49,731 nucleotides of DNA from Bacteroidota bacterium (GTDB taxonomy: Bacteria > Bacteroidota > Bacteroidia > M30B66): contig JAIXUS010000065.1 of assembly GCA_027483445.1 (NCBI GenBank), positions 1-49,731 on the forward strand, given 5' to 3'. Of the stretch, positions 16,159 to 22,923 are shown piece by piece (position 1 is the stretch's first letter; every line of letters begins with the position of its first letter). Made by a program: the position numbers and the translations under genes. A model generated the notes under the pieces. That model was not told the origin of the DNA. It made no database searches and was given only the letters and a program-made list of their open reading frames with translations.

Positions 16159-16932
16159 TCAAGCGCTCATGCGCTGCCTGATTTTTTCTTCGAGCGCGTC
16201 GGTAGATTGGCTAGAGTCCACGAAGTCATTTGCCGCATTCATCAGCCTTCTAAGGTCCATTTTTTTTATTTGATCTATGTCCGACGGCACGATCAATGAA
16301 TCGAATTGGTGCCCTGAATGCCGTAGATGCTGCAGAATTATGGTTGCTAATTTTGCTTTGTCATTATTTAAGACCCCAAAAATGTAGAGGGGGCGATGAA
16401 GGTCTGGAATCGCAAAATCGATTGGATAGTCCTCGGACTTCGGCACGTTTGGAACTACATAATCCTTTAGAAGCCGGTCCACCCCGACGATGCCTTCCAA
16501 CTGCTCAGTCAGGTCCTCGTAAAATGTCGACGCTATTCGATTTTGATTCCAGAGTTTGATATCTCCGATGCGCAAGGACGTTTGACCGAAGCGCATCAGT
16601 GCCTCGCCAAGAGAATGCTCCTCTGCGGTACACACAATTTCTCCGTCCCGCAACTCCAATTGATTTTCATCTAGCAGTTGCGATAGCACTTTAGCGCGGG
16701 TGCCTTCCGTCAGAAGGTCAACATCCATACTGTATGACAGCCTCATCATAGTCGCTCCGCAGTCGCGCAACGACCAGCCGCCCATGACGGGAGTTACCCA
16801 TACGCTCACATCGTCACCGTCGGATTCGGTGAGGGGAAGCGAGATGCGCCAACCAATGGCATCTTTTCCGATGTCCACATCAGAACACCATTGCTCGCAT
16901 AGCAATTGCCGAAGTTCGTCAGGGGCGTTCAT
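16159..16932 (-). CDS. DUF1828/DUF1829-type protein
   Basis: 257 residues. The N-terminal half has the DUF1828 pattern (ISLPLTESDGDDVSVWVTP ... WSLRDCGATMMRLSYSMDV), and the C-terminal half (about 150-250) resembles DUF1829. Such proteins occur in prophages and plasmids beside an unrelated partner gene, as here (ATGA overlap with the 193-aa gene). The cassette lies in the immunity region and has its own terminator. A defence or toxin-antitoxin role is plausible but unproven. Confidence 0.72.
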   Translation of the reverse strand: MNAPDELRQLLCEQWCSDVDIGKDAIGWRISLPLTESDGDDVSVWVTPVMGGWSLRDCGATMMRLSYSMDVDLLTEGTRAKVLSQLLDENQLELRDGEIVCTAEEHSLGEALMRFGQTSLRIGDIKLWNQNRIASTFYEDLTEQLEGIVGVDRLLKDYVVPNVPKSEDYPIDFAIPDLHRPLYIFGVLNNDKAKLATIILQHLRHSGHQFDSLIVPSDIDQIKKMDLRRLMNAANDFVDSSQSTDALEEKIRQRMSA

Positions 16933-17510
16933 TCGAAAAATGATTGTTGTGTTGAGGAATCTTGCCTAGGACTGCCAACAATCCCAGCCGGGATTCCTTC
17001 GATGTTACATTCTTGCAAAAGTTTCGCAAGCGCTTCCTGCATTGTAGTGTAGTCACTTCGCGGCTCAGCGTATCCGTCTGGGTCAAGTCCAGCGCGTATA
17101 TATCGTTCGGTAGTGATGTGCTTATGGTTTTGCGGGGGAACTCGTGTCTTTTCCAGCCTGTTCCGATGACCGTGATGGCCGCTGTTGTAGCGACAAAGAA
17201 CGAGTTCTTTGTCAGGAAAGATCAACACGAGTCCAACAGAAAAAACCCCCTCATTGGAAGTAGAGCATCGGGTAAAAATTCTAAATTGACGCGAACTATC
17301 TTCAACGGAAACAAGTTCGAACTGTTGCTCAAAGTGACCAAGCTTTTGCTTGCGTCGTGTTGAGGATGATTTTTTCTTGGGTTCAGATCTGTACCGATCA
17401 AGGTCGCTATCGGATAGAAGATAAATGTCCATATCTCTTTCACAAAACGCACAGAGCTCATACTCAATGTTATGGGAATTATTTTTTCCGACACTTTCTG
17501 TGTTTAACAA
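16929..17510 (-). CDS. Partner of the DUF1828 protein
   Basis: 193 residues. An N-terminal CAFCERD, a basic stretch (KKKSSSTRRKQK), and a C-terminal block RYNSGHHGHRNRL ... HKHITTERYIRAG ... CNIEGI. The His-rich pattern resembles DUF6978-type proteins that accompany DUF1828; I am only moderately sure of the name. It is first in a two-gene operon. Base composition is lower in GC than neighbours, consistent with separate acquisition. Confidence 0.6.
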   Translation of the reverse strand: MLNTESVGKNNSHNIEYELCAFCERDMDIYLLSDSDLDRYRSEPKKKSSSTRRKQKLGHFEQQFELVSVEDSSRQFRIFTRCSTSNEGVFSVGLVLIFPDKELVLCRYNSGHHGHRNRLEKTRVPPQNHKHITTERYIRAGLDPDGYAEPRSDYTTMQEALAKLLQECNIEGIPAGIVGSPRQDSSTQQSFFE

Positions 17511-17646
17511 TCGTCTCGGCGATTCGAATCGACGTTACACCTGTGGATCTCGATAGGAAATCTTCGCTCAACGGCATCAGCTTCAACACAGCCTTGCAGC
17601 ACTGAAGAAAACGTCCGCGCTGGTGATTTTGCAGCCCACCCGACAG

Positions 17647-17835
17647 TCACTCCGCGAACCTATCGATGATCCAGGCGATCACCAGCGCCCCGCCCAGAAA
17701 GCCAACCGTCACAAGGAAGAAGTCCTTCCAACTCCCGCCAGCATCAAACGCCGACCATGCTAAGAACGCCGCCGAGAACGCACCCACGGCGCGAACGGTC
17801 TTGGCGATTGCCCTAAGTCCTTCTTTGGCTGCCAC
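17647..17835 (-). CDS. Small two-helix membrane protein
   Basis: 62 residues with two hydrophobic stretches (AVGAFSAAFLAWSAF; DFFLVTVGFLGGALVIAWII). SD AGGAG is 6 nt before the ATG. It lies 8 nt after the repressor stop on the same strand, so it is probably expressed with the repressor in the lysogen. A superinfection-exclusion role is possible but not shown. Confidence 0.65.
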   Translation of the reverse strand: MAAKEGLRAIAKTVRAVGAFSAAFLAWSAFDAGGSWKDFFLVTVGFLGGALVIAWIIDRFAE

Positions 17836-17843
17836 GGTAGCTC

Positions 17844-18506
17844 CTACAACAACCCGTCGTGCCAGATGGCTCTGCCAACGATCTTCACACGGGGATCATC
17901 GGGGAGAATCTTGTCGGGGTGGCCGCGCTTATCCGGGTTGTCTGATCGCGTTTTCCAGACGGTCTGCTGGATGGATGGCTCGTACTCACGAATCAGCCGC
18001 TTCAAGATCATCGCGCCGTCTTGGTCGCAGATGAGGAACACGCGCCCGTCTTGGGGCTGCGTATCGGCAAGGTTGATCAGCACCACCCGCCCGTCGCCGA
18101 TGGTCGGCTCCATGCTGGCGCCTTGGGCATAGATGACGCGGCCAGTGGTTTCGCTGATGCCGAACTGCTTCATGAAGGTCTTTTTGAAGGCCAATCCGCC
18201 TTTGACCACCACATGCTCGGCAAACTTGCCGTCGCCACAGGCCGCCGCCAGATCGAGCTGCGGTACGAGATCGAACTCATCTTCGGAGGGCTGAGTACTC
18301 GCGGCCGGAGCTGACTCGCCCAGCAGCTCAGAGATTGAGGTTCCCAGTTTCTTAGCCAACGCCGGTAAGCGGCTCGCTTCAGGCATTGTCCTGCCGTTTT
18401 CCCAATCGCTGATATTGACAGAGGAAATGCCAAATATATCGGCAATGTCCTTCTGGGTCAGATTGGCCTGTTTGCGTTTGGCCTTAAGGATTTCATTGAA
18501 TTTCAT
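17844..18506 (-). CDS. CI-like repressor with S24 (LexA-type) peptidase domain
   Basis: 220 residues. N-terminal HTH (LTQKDIADIFGISSVNISDWENG, 16-38); linker; S24 domain with a self-cleavage site near C90-G91 (AAACGDG), catalytic S131 (GASMEPT) and K169 (ILKRL). It should hold the prophage silent and be cleaved with RecA after DNA damage. Its start lies 2 bp from the operator cluster 18508-18571. A minus-strand TATGAT-like -10 (18532-18527) could serve as PRM; its -35 is weak, suggesting auto-activation as in lambda. Confidence 0.95.
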   Translation of the reverse strand: MKFNEILKAKRKQANLTQKDIADIFGISSVNISDWENGRTMPEASRLPALAKKLGTSISELLGESAPAASTQPSEDEFDLVPQLDLAAACGDGKFAEHVVVKGGLAFKKTFMKQFGISETTGRVIYAQGASMEPTIGDGRVVLINLADTQPQDGRVFLICDQDGAMILKRLIREYEPSIQQTVWKTRSDNPDKRGHPDKILPDDPRVKIVGRAIWHDGLL

Positions 18507-18507
18507 A

Positions 18508-18571
18508 TTAGGGAAATCCTAACAGAATCATATTAGGATAAACCTTGACGTTACACTTAGGTTAGTCCTAA
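18508..18571. promoter_or_regulatory. OR-like operator cluster (three sites)
   Basis: TTAGG-GAAAT-CCTAA (18508-18522), TTAGG-ATAAA-CCTTG (18533-18547) and TTAGG-TTAGT-CCTAA (18557-18571). Centres are 25 and 24 bp apart. They lie between the divergent repressor and Cro-like genes and match the three sites at 14149-14207. Confidence 0.88.
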
Positions 18572-18574
18572 ACT
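18545..18574 (+). promoter_or_regulatory. PR-like early rightward promoter
   Basis: -35 TTGACG (18545-18550), 18-bp spacer, -10 TAAACT (18569-18574). The expected transcription start is at or next to the Cro-like ATG (18581). Operator 18557-18571 overlaps spacer and -10. Confidence 0.65.
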
Positions 18575-18580
18575 TACCGC

Positions 18581-18799
18581 ATGGAAACGACACTCAAGGA
18601 AGTCATCAAGCGGGCAGGCGGGGCAACCAGCTTGGCGCGTCACTTCGGCATCTCGCCGGTTTCTGTCTACGAATGGATTACTGCCGGGCACGTGCCTGCT
18701 GAGCGGTGTCCGGAAATCGAGCGCCTCACGGGAGGCGAGGTGCGCTGCGAGGAGCTCAATGCCCGTGTGGATTGGGCCTTTGTTCGGAGGATGAAATGA
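18581..18799 (+). CDS. Cro/YdaS-like regulator
   Basis: 72 residues with an HTH (GGATSLARHFGISPVSVYEWI, 13-33) of the YdaS/Cro type that uses SLARHFGIS as scanning helices. It is divergent from the repressor, first gene of the rightward operon, and should bind the same operators to permit lytic growth. There is no SD before the ATG, and the promoter predicts a leaderless message. It overlaps the next ORF by ATGA. Confidence 0.88.
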   Translation: METTLKEVIKRAGGATSLARHFGISPVSVYEWITAGHVPAERCPEIERLTGGEVRCEELNARVDWAFVRRMK

Positions 18800-18915
18800 A
18801 CCCGCCCGCAGCCACCGGTGAGCAAGCCTGCGTTTCGGCAGAGCCTCCTGCAACTACCGACCCAGTCCAAGACTGGGCGATGAACTCACTTATCACGGGA
18901 AAAGCTGCGTCATGA
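18796..18915 (+). CDS. Small ORF bridging Cro and the replication gene
   Basis: 39 residues (MNPPAATGEQACVSAEPPATT...), ATGA overlaps at both ends (18796 with the Cro stop, 18912 with the next start). Low-complexity Pro/Ala/Thr content; no family. It may serve mainly to couple translation. Confidence 0.5.
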   Translation: MNPPAATGEQACVSAEPPATTDPVQDWAMNSLITGKAAS

Positions 18916-19751
18916 GCAAGCCTGATACATGGATGCCGCTGTACATCGGCGACTACCTGCAAGACACAACGCGCCTGACGACAGAGCAGCATGGTGCCTA
19001 TCTGCTGCTGATCATGGACTACTGGACGAATGGGCCGCTGCCGGACGATGACTCGTCTCTGGCGCAAGTGACGCGCATGCAGCCTGCCGCCTGGAAGAAG
19101 TGCCGCCCTGTCATGGCGAGGTTCTTCACGATCGTCGACGGTGAGTGGTGCCACAAGCGCATCGATGAAGAGCACTCGAAAGCAGTGAAATTTGTCGAAA
19201 AACAAAAAGCCAACGGTACCAAAGGTGGCCGGCCAAAGAAAAGCGAAACCCCAACCCAAAGCGGAACCCAGAAAAAACCCATGGGTTCTTTCTGGGATAA
19301 CCCAAACCATAAGCCAAACGAAACACCATCACCTTCACCATCACCAACACCAACACCAAAAGAGGAACCTCAAACGACGACGGTGCATTTTGCAGAACCG
19401 AGCGTCGTCGTCGATTCCTGCCGCCCTCCTGACCCGATCGCGGCACGAGCCATCGAGCTCACGGCCTTGCTGCGACATCGCGGAGCCAAGCTGCAGGCAG
19501 CTGATCCGCAGGTGAGGCATTGGGCCGAGCAGGGTGTGACGGACGCGCAGGCGCTTGATGCGCTGGAGCGAGCGCAATCCCAGCGGGCGGCGCGAAGCGA
19601 CCCCTCGCCGGTCAATGCCGGCTACCTCGAATCCATCCTTCGAAGTTCAAGAACCTCCCGGATTGGGGCGGCAGCAAGCCTTGCCGAGCGCAATGCGGCG
19701 GCATTTGACGAAGCAAAACGACTGATTTTTGGGGAGCAGGTTCATGACTGA
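18912..19751 (+). CDS. DUF1376-type replication-associated protein
   Basis: 279 residues. The N-terminal 95 residues fit DUF1376 (WMPLYIGDYLQDTTRLTTEQHGAYLLLIMDYW ... LAQVTRM), given here as separate pieces. A Pro/Ser/Thr linker with repeated PSPSPTPTP follows (around 135-155), then a helical C-terminal domain. It corresponds to lambda O-type initiator positions in many prophages. An internal origin in the linker-coding region is possible: this stretch (19310-19380) is AC-rich with short repeats. Confidence 0.82.
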   Translation: MSKPDTWMPLYIGDYLQDTTRLTTEQHGAYLLLIMDYWTNGPLPDDDSSLAQVTRMQPAAWKKCRPVMARFFTIVDGEWCHKRIDEEHSKAVKFVEKQKANGTKGGRPKKSETPTQSGTQKKPMGSFWDNPNHKPNETPSPSPSPTPTPKEEPQTTTVHFAEPSVVVDSCRPPDPIAARAIELTALLRHRGAKLQAADPQVRHWAEQGVTDAQALDALERAQSQRAARSDPSPVNAGYLESILRSSRTSRIGAAASLAERNAAAFDEAKRLIFGEQVHD

Positions 19752-20388
19752 GCAGGATTTCGACGCATTCGGCAAGCTCATGCGCGCCACGGCAGAGTAT
19801 TTCGGCAAATCCCTCACCGGTGGCGTCATCGGCATTTACTGGCAGGGGTTGCGCGACCTTGAGCTGGGCGAACTGCGCGCTGCACTCAACGCGCACGTGC
19901 AGAACCCCGACGTGGGGCAGTTCATGCCCAAGATCGCCGACATTCGGCGCATGGTCAGCGGCACCACGCGGGACTCGGCGCTGGTGGCTTGGTCAAAGGT
20001 CGACCAAGCAGTGCGGCATGTCGGGACTTACGCCGATGCGGTATTCGACGATCCGATTATTCACCGCGTTCTCCATGACATGGGCGGCTGGATTGCCCTG
20101 GGTGCGAAGTCTGAGGACGAGTGGCCGTTTGTGGCGCGTGAGTTTGAAAACCGATACCGGGGTTTCCGGATGCGGGGTGAGGTGCCGGCGTACCCGCCGG
20201 TGATGCTTGGCATCGCCAACGCCCACAACCGCAAGGGTGGCTTTGCAGTGCAGCCGGCTCGCTTGATCGGCGATCGATCGGCGTGCGAGCGCGTACGTCT
20301 TGGCGGCACCGATCTTCCGCTGATTGCCATGGGCAGTGCAGGTGACTTCGCCGGCGCAGTGCCTCAGCGTCAGTTGACGGCAGCGTGA
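19744..20388 (+). CDS. Replication-region protein (DnaC/P-position)
   Basis: 214 residues from ATG 19744, overlapping the preceding gene by 8 nt. It contains the pattern LRAALNAHVQNPDVGQFMPKIADIRRMVSG (in pieces), like phage proteins annotated DUF6475 or loader-like, but no Walker motifs. Its place directly after the DUF1376 gene suggests a replication role such as helicase recruitment; that is inference. Confidence 0.72.
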   Translation: MTEQDFDAFGKLMRATAEYFGKSLTGGVIGIYWQGLRDLELGELRAALNAHVQNPDVGQFMPKIADIRRMVSGTTRDSALVAWSKVDQAVRHVGTYADAVFDDPIIHRVLHDMGGWIALGAKSEDEWPFVAREFENRYRGFRMRGEVPAYPPVMLGIANAHNRKGGFAVQPARLIGDRSACERVRLGGTDLPLIAMGSAGDFAGAVPQRQLTAA

Positions 20389-20627
20389 CATGCCAAGCAT
20401 GCGACGCAGCCTCGAATCGGCGCCACTGCGGGCGATACATGCTGCACTGCCTCGACTGCTGTGCGCGGTTGGTTATTTCGACGCATCCGGCCAAACCTCA
20501 GGCCGCTGCCATGCTGGCCGTGATCGAGCGGCACCGGGATGCGCCGACCCGAAAAGCGGTGCTGGAGCGCGTGCGCGAACTACTGGAGGCACGCAATGAC
20601 CCGCCGAAAGTTCCTGCTCGTACATGA
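20385..20627 (+). CDS. Small zinc-ribbon-like protein
   Basis: 80 residues from GTG 20385 (overlaps the upstream TGA). Cysteines C3, C6, C15, C22, C25, C26 suggest a zinc site. The C-terminal half is helical. Phages often have such a protein before NinB. Function unknown. Confidence 0.65.
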   Translation: MTCQACDAASNRRHCGRYMLHCLDCCARLVISTHPAKPQAAAMLAVIERHRDAPTRKAVLERVRELLEARNDPPKVPART

Positions 20628-20988
20628 CACGGCCCGCGCCAACGCCGCCGACTGCGTGCTTAAAGCCCCGCAAGGCTACTGCGTGGAGGTCAAGCCTGCC
20701 ACCCGCACGTTGGAGCAAAACGCCAAGCTTTGGGCAATGCTTGGCGACTTGGCCCGGCAAGTGCAATGGCACGGTCAGATGCTCTCGCCGGAGAACTGGA
20801 AGGACATGTGCACAGCCGCCCTGAAGCGCCAGCAGGTAGTGCCGGGCATCGACGGCGGATTCGTGGTGCTTGGCACCAGTACGCGCCGCATGACGAAGCC
20901 GGAGATGGGTGAGCTCATTGAGTTCATGTACGCCTTCGGCGCGCAGCATGGCGTGCATTGGAGCGACCCGGCGGAGATCGCTGCGTGA
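20596..20988 (+). CDS. ninB: NinB-like recombination protein
   Basis: 130 residues from ATG 20596, overlapping the upstream gene by 32 nt. The middle has the NinB pattern TRTLEQNAKLWAMLGDLARQVQWHG and LSPENWKDMC, with GELIEFMYAFGAQHGV near the end. NinB (lambda Orf) binds ssDNA/SSB and promotes RecBCD-independent recombination. It precedes a Ref-like nuclease and RusA in a recombination block. Confidence 0.92.
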   Translation: MTRRKFLLVHDTARANAADCVLKAPQGYCVEVKPATRTLEQNAKLWAMLGDLARQVQWHGQMLSPENWKDMCTAALKRQQVVPGIDGGFVVLGTSTRRMTKPEMGELIEFMYAFGAQHGVHWSDPAEIAA

Positions 20989-21254
20989 GAACGAAGAACG
21001 CCAGGGCGATCAGCCGTCCCGAGCAGGCCCACCTCGCAAGCGTGAAGTCGCTGCCCTGCGGAGTATGCGGTCAAGCCGGCCCCTCAGAGGCCCACCACAT
21101 CGAGCAGGGCATGCACTACCTGTGCATTCCGCTGTGCGAGGACTGCCATCGCGGCGGCTTTAACGGCCTGCACGGGCAGCGCCGCATCTGGAGCGTGCTC
21201 AAGAAAACCGAGCTGACGGTCCTGAACGACACCATTGCGAGGCTGCGGGAGTGA
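20985..21254 (+). CDS. Ref-like (RecA-dependent) HNH-type nuclease
   Basis: 89 residues from GTG 20985, overlapping the NinB stop. Zinc/catalytic residues: C25-x2-C28, H37-H38 (EAHHIE), C51-x2-C54-H55 (PLCEDCHRG), H63 (GLHG). This is the P1 Ref pattern, in which the nuclease cuts D-loops made by RecA. A NinG/DUF968 relationship is the alternative. Confidence 0.82.
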   Translation: MRTKNARAISRPEQAHLASVKSLPCGVCGQAGPSEAHHIEQGMHYLCIPLCEDCHRGGFNGLHGQRRIWSVLKKTELTVLNDTIARLRE

Positions 21255-21505
21255 ACCGTTTGCTGGACATGGAGGATTTTCCGTTGGGGACCGTCGTGCG
21301 CACGCCCTCGGGCCGCGTCGGCAAAGTGGTTAAGCACCATACGGAAAGCAAGTTGGATCACTTTCAGCGCGTCTCTGTCCAGTTTGGCAAGAACCCTCGC
21401 GACGGCGTGGTACTGCAACCGCAATTCTTGATCATCGTCGACAAGGCCCCTGAACAGCTCGACCTGTTCAGGCCGTTAGTGCAGGTGGCGCGGAGAACAA
21501 GATGA
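21251..21505 (+). CDS. Hypothetical phage protein
   Basis: 84 residues from GTG 21251 (overlaps by 4 nt). Beta-rich SH3-like opening (LGTVVRTPSGRVGKVVKHH) then KLDHFQRVSVQFG. Seen in phages between nuclease and RusA genes, but no function is known to me. Confidence 0.7.
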   Translation: MNRLLDMEDFPLGTVVRTPSGRVGKVVKHHTESKLDHFQRVSVQFGKNPRDGVVLQPQFLIIVDKAPEQLDLFRPLVQVARRTR

Positions 21506-21855
21506 CAACCATAGAACTGCCGTGGCCGCCGAAGGCTTTGTCGCCCAATGCCCGCGTGCACTGGGCCCAACTGGCGAGGGCAAGGAAGCAGTACCGGATG
21601 CTGGCCTTTGTCCTGGCCTGCAAGGCGGGCGTGCTTGGCGGTCAGGTGAAGGGTGTTGGCCGTCTAAAAGTGGCGTTGACGTTTTACCCGCCCGTGATGC
21701 GCCACCGGGACAAGGACAACCTGCTGGCCTCGATGAAGGCCGCGCTCGATGGGCTGGCCGATGCGCTGCTGGTGGACGATCGCCAGTTCGATCCGGAAGT
21801 GAGCATTGCTGAGTGCGTGAAGGGTGGCGCGGTGAAGGTGGAGTTATATGTCTGA
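21502..21855 (+). CDS. rusA: RusA Holliday-junction resolvase
   Basis: 117 residues. Catalytic aspartates D70 and D72 (RHRDKDN) and D92 (LLVDDRQ) match E. coli RusA D70, D72, D91. The N-terminus IELPWPPKALSPNARVHWA is family-typical. It cuts Holliday junctions formed in phage recombination or packaging. It overlaps both neighbours by 4-8 nt. Confidence 0.95.
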   Translation: MTTIELPWPPKALSPNARVHWAQLARARKQYRMLAFVLACKAGVLGGQVKGVGRLKVALTFYPPVMRHRDKDNLLASMKAALDGLADALLVDDRQFDPEVSIAECVKGGAVKVELYV

Positions 21856-22231
21856 AAACAATCAAATCAAATCAAGGGGCCGTGGCGGGGCAAGGCCCGG
21901 GGCTGGCCGCAAGAAGGGCGCAGCCACGAAGCGTACCCGCGAGATCGCCGACAAGGCTGCCGAGGAAGGTATTACGCCGCTGGAGGTGATGCTCAAGGCG
22001 ATGCGCGAGTTCGTCGAGCGGGCAGAGACCATGCGGCCGGACGACGTGGAAATGGTCAACAACAAGGTGGTCACGCGCTTGTCCCTTCTGGCCGAGGCCG
22101 CAGACGTGGCAAAGGATGCTGCGCCCTACATGCATCCGCGGCTTGCTGCGATCGAGCACACCGGCAAGGACGGCAAGGATCTTGGCTTGGCTTCGCCGGT
22201 GATCAATCTGACAGTGGGAGCCGACAAGTAA
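21848..22231 (+). CDS. Putative terminase small subunit
   Basis: 127 residues. The basic GARPGAGRKKG motif (14-24) followed by a helical region and AAPYMHPRLAAIEHTG resembles phage small terminase-like or DUF5681 proteins. Small subunits recognise packaging sites on DNA. It lies 0.7 kb before terL. Annotation by motif and position only. Confidence 0.68.
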   Translation: MSENNQIKSRGRGGARPGAGRKKGAATKRTREIADKAAEEGITPLEVMLKAMREFVERAETMRPDDVEMVNNKVVTRLSLLAEAADVAKDAAPYMHPRLAAIEHTGKDGKDLGLASPVINLTVGADK

Positions 22232-22302
22232 CTGACTGGGACGGTATTCATATCTGCCATGACCAATACAACCGACCCGCTTGTTCGGCGGTACGTGAAG
22301 CA

Positions 22303-22413
22303 GTGTTGTCCGAGCGCGAGGCGTGCGCGAAGGTGTGTGAGGAATGGGGAGCGTGGAATTGCGTTGCACAAGATATTGCCGCTGCTATCCGCGCAAGGGG
22401 AGAAAACAAATGA
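22303..22413 (+). CDS. Small phage ORF (about 36 aa)
   Basis: GTG 22303 or TTG 22306 opens VLSEREACAKVCEEWGAWNC ... AIRARGENK, stopping at TGA 22411-22413, which overlaps the next ATG. The pattern SEREACAKVCEE...AAAIRARGE is very common in phage small proteins, and the frame stays open upstream to 22237 with coding-like sequence but no standard start. A non-standard start is possible. Confidence 0.5.
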   Translation: MLSEREACAKVCEEWGAWNCVAQDIAAAIRARGENK

Positions 22414-22616
22414 TGACTGTTCAAGACCTGTTAGCAAGCTGTACGCAATCCTCGCCTGACGGCAATTACTGGGAGCCTGCACTGCCTTCCTATTTGTGGT
22501 GGCGCACTAGGCTGCGTGACGCATGGGCCGTGTGGAGGGGCGATGCTATTGCAATTCGCCAGACAACAAAAGCTGATCTCGCCAAAGCACGAGGAGAAAA
22601 GAATGGCATCGATTAA
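22410..22616 (+). CDS. Hypothetical phage protein
   Basis: 68 residues from ATG 22410, SD AGGGGAG. Aromatic-rich (NYWEPALPSYLWWRTRLRDAW), ends AKARGEKNGID. It overlaps the next gene start (22603) by 14 nt. The SD of the next gene is inside its last codons. Confidence 0.68.
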   Translation: MMTVQDLLASCTQSSPDGNYWEPALPSYLWWRTRLRDAWAVWRGDAIAIRQTTKADLAKARGEKNGID

Positions 22617-22824
22617 ACCGACGCTGGCGAACAAAACCCCTCGCGGCATGGAAATGGCGCATCTTGGGAGCCGGGAACTACGTGAGTTTGTTGAGGCTGA
22701 AGCTATCGACATCTTTACCACCATGACCAATGGCGGCTGCACGTTTCAACAATCGCTGGCGGCAGTGTTTGTATCTGGAATGAACGCGGCGAGAGCAGCA
22801 CGAGGAGAAAACAATGACGACTGA
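22603..22824 (+). CDS. Hypothetical phage protein
   Basis: 73 residues from ATG 22603, SD GAGGAG. Helical; ends NAARAARGENNDD. It overlaps the next micro-ORF (22814) by 11 nt. No family recognised. Confidence 0.65.
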   Translation: MASIKPTLANKTPRGMEMAHLGSRELREFVEAEAIDIFTTMTNGGCTFQQSLAAVFVSGMNAARAARGENNDD

Positions 22825-22864
22825 CCGCGCCATTGAGGCCCAGCTCAAAGACATAAACACATGA
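22814..22864 (+). CDS. Micro-ORF (16 aa)
   Basis: ATG 22814 with SD GAGGAGA; product MTTDRAIEAQLKDINT. Its stop overlaps ATG 22861. Part of a chain leading to terL. Confidence 0.4.
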   Translation: MTTDRAIEAQLKDINT

Positions 22865-22923
22865 ATGAAGCGGGATGGTTTGTGTCGCCCCTTGCAAAAT
22901 CATTCCAGCGAGGCGGGCAATGA
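22861..22923 (+). CDS. Micro-ORF (20 aa) overlapping terL start
   Basis: ATG 22861, product MNEAGWFVSPLAKSFQRGGQ, TGA 22921-22923 overlapping the terL ATG at 22920. Weak SD. It may exist to couple terL translation. Confidence 0.35.
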   Translation: MNEAGWFVSPLAKSFQRGGQ

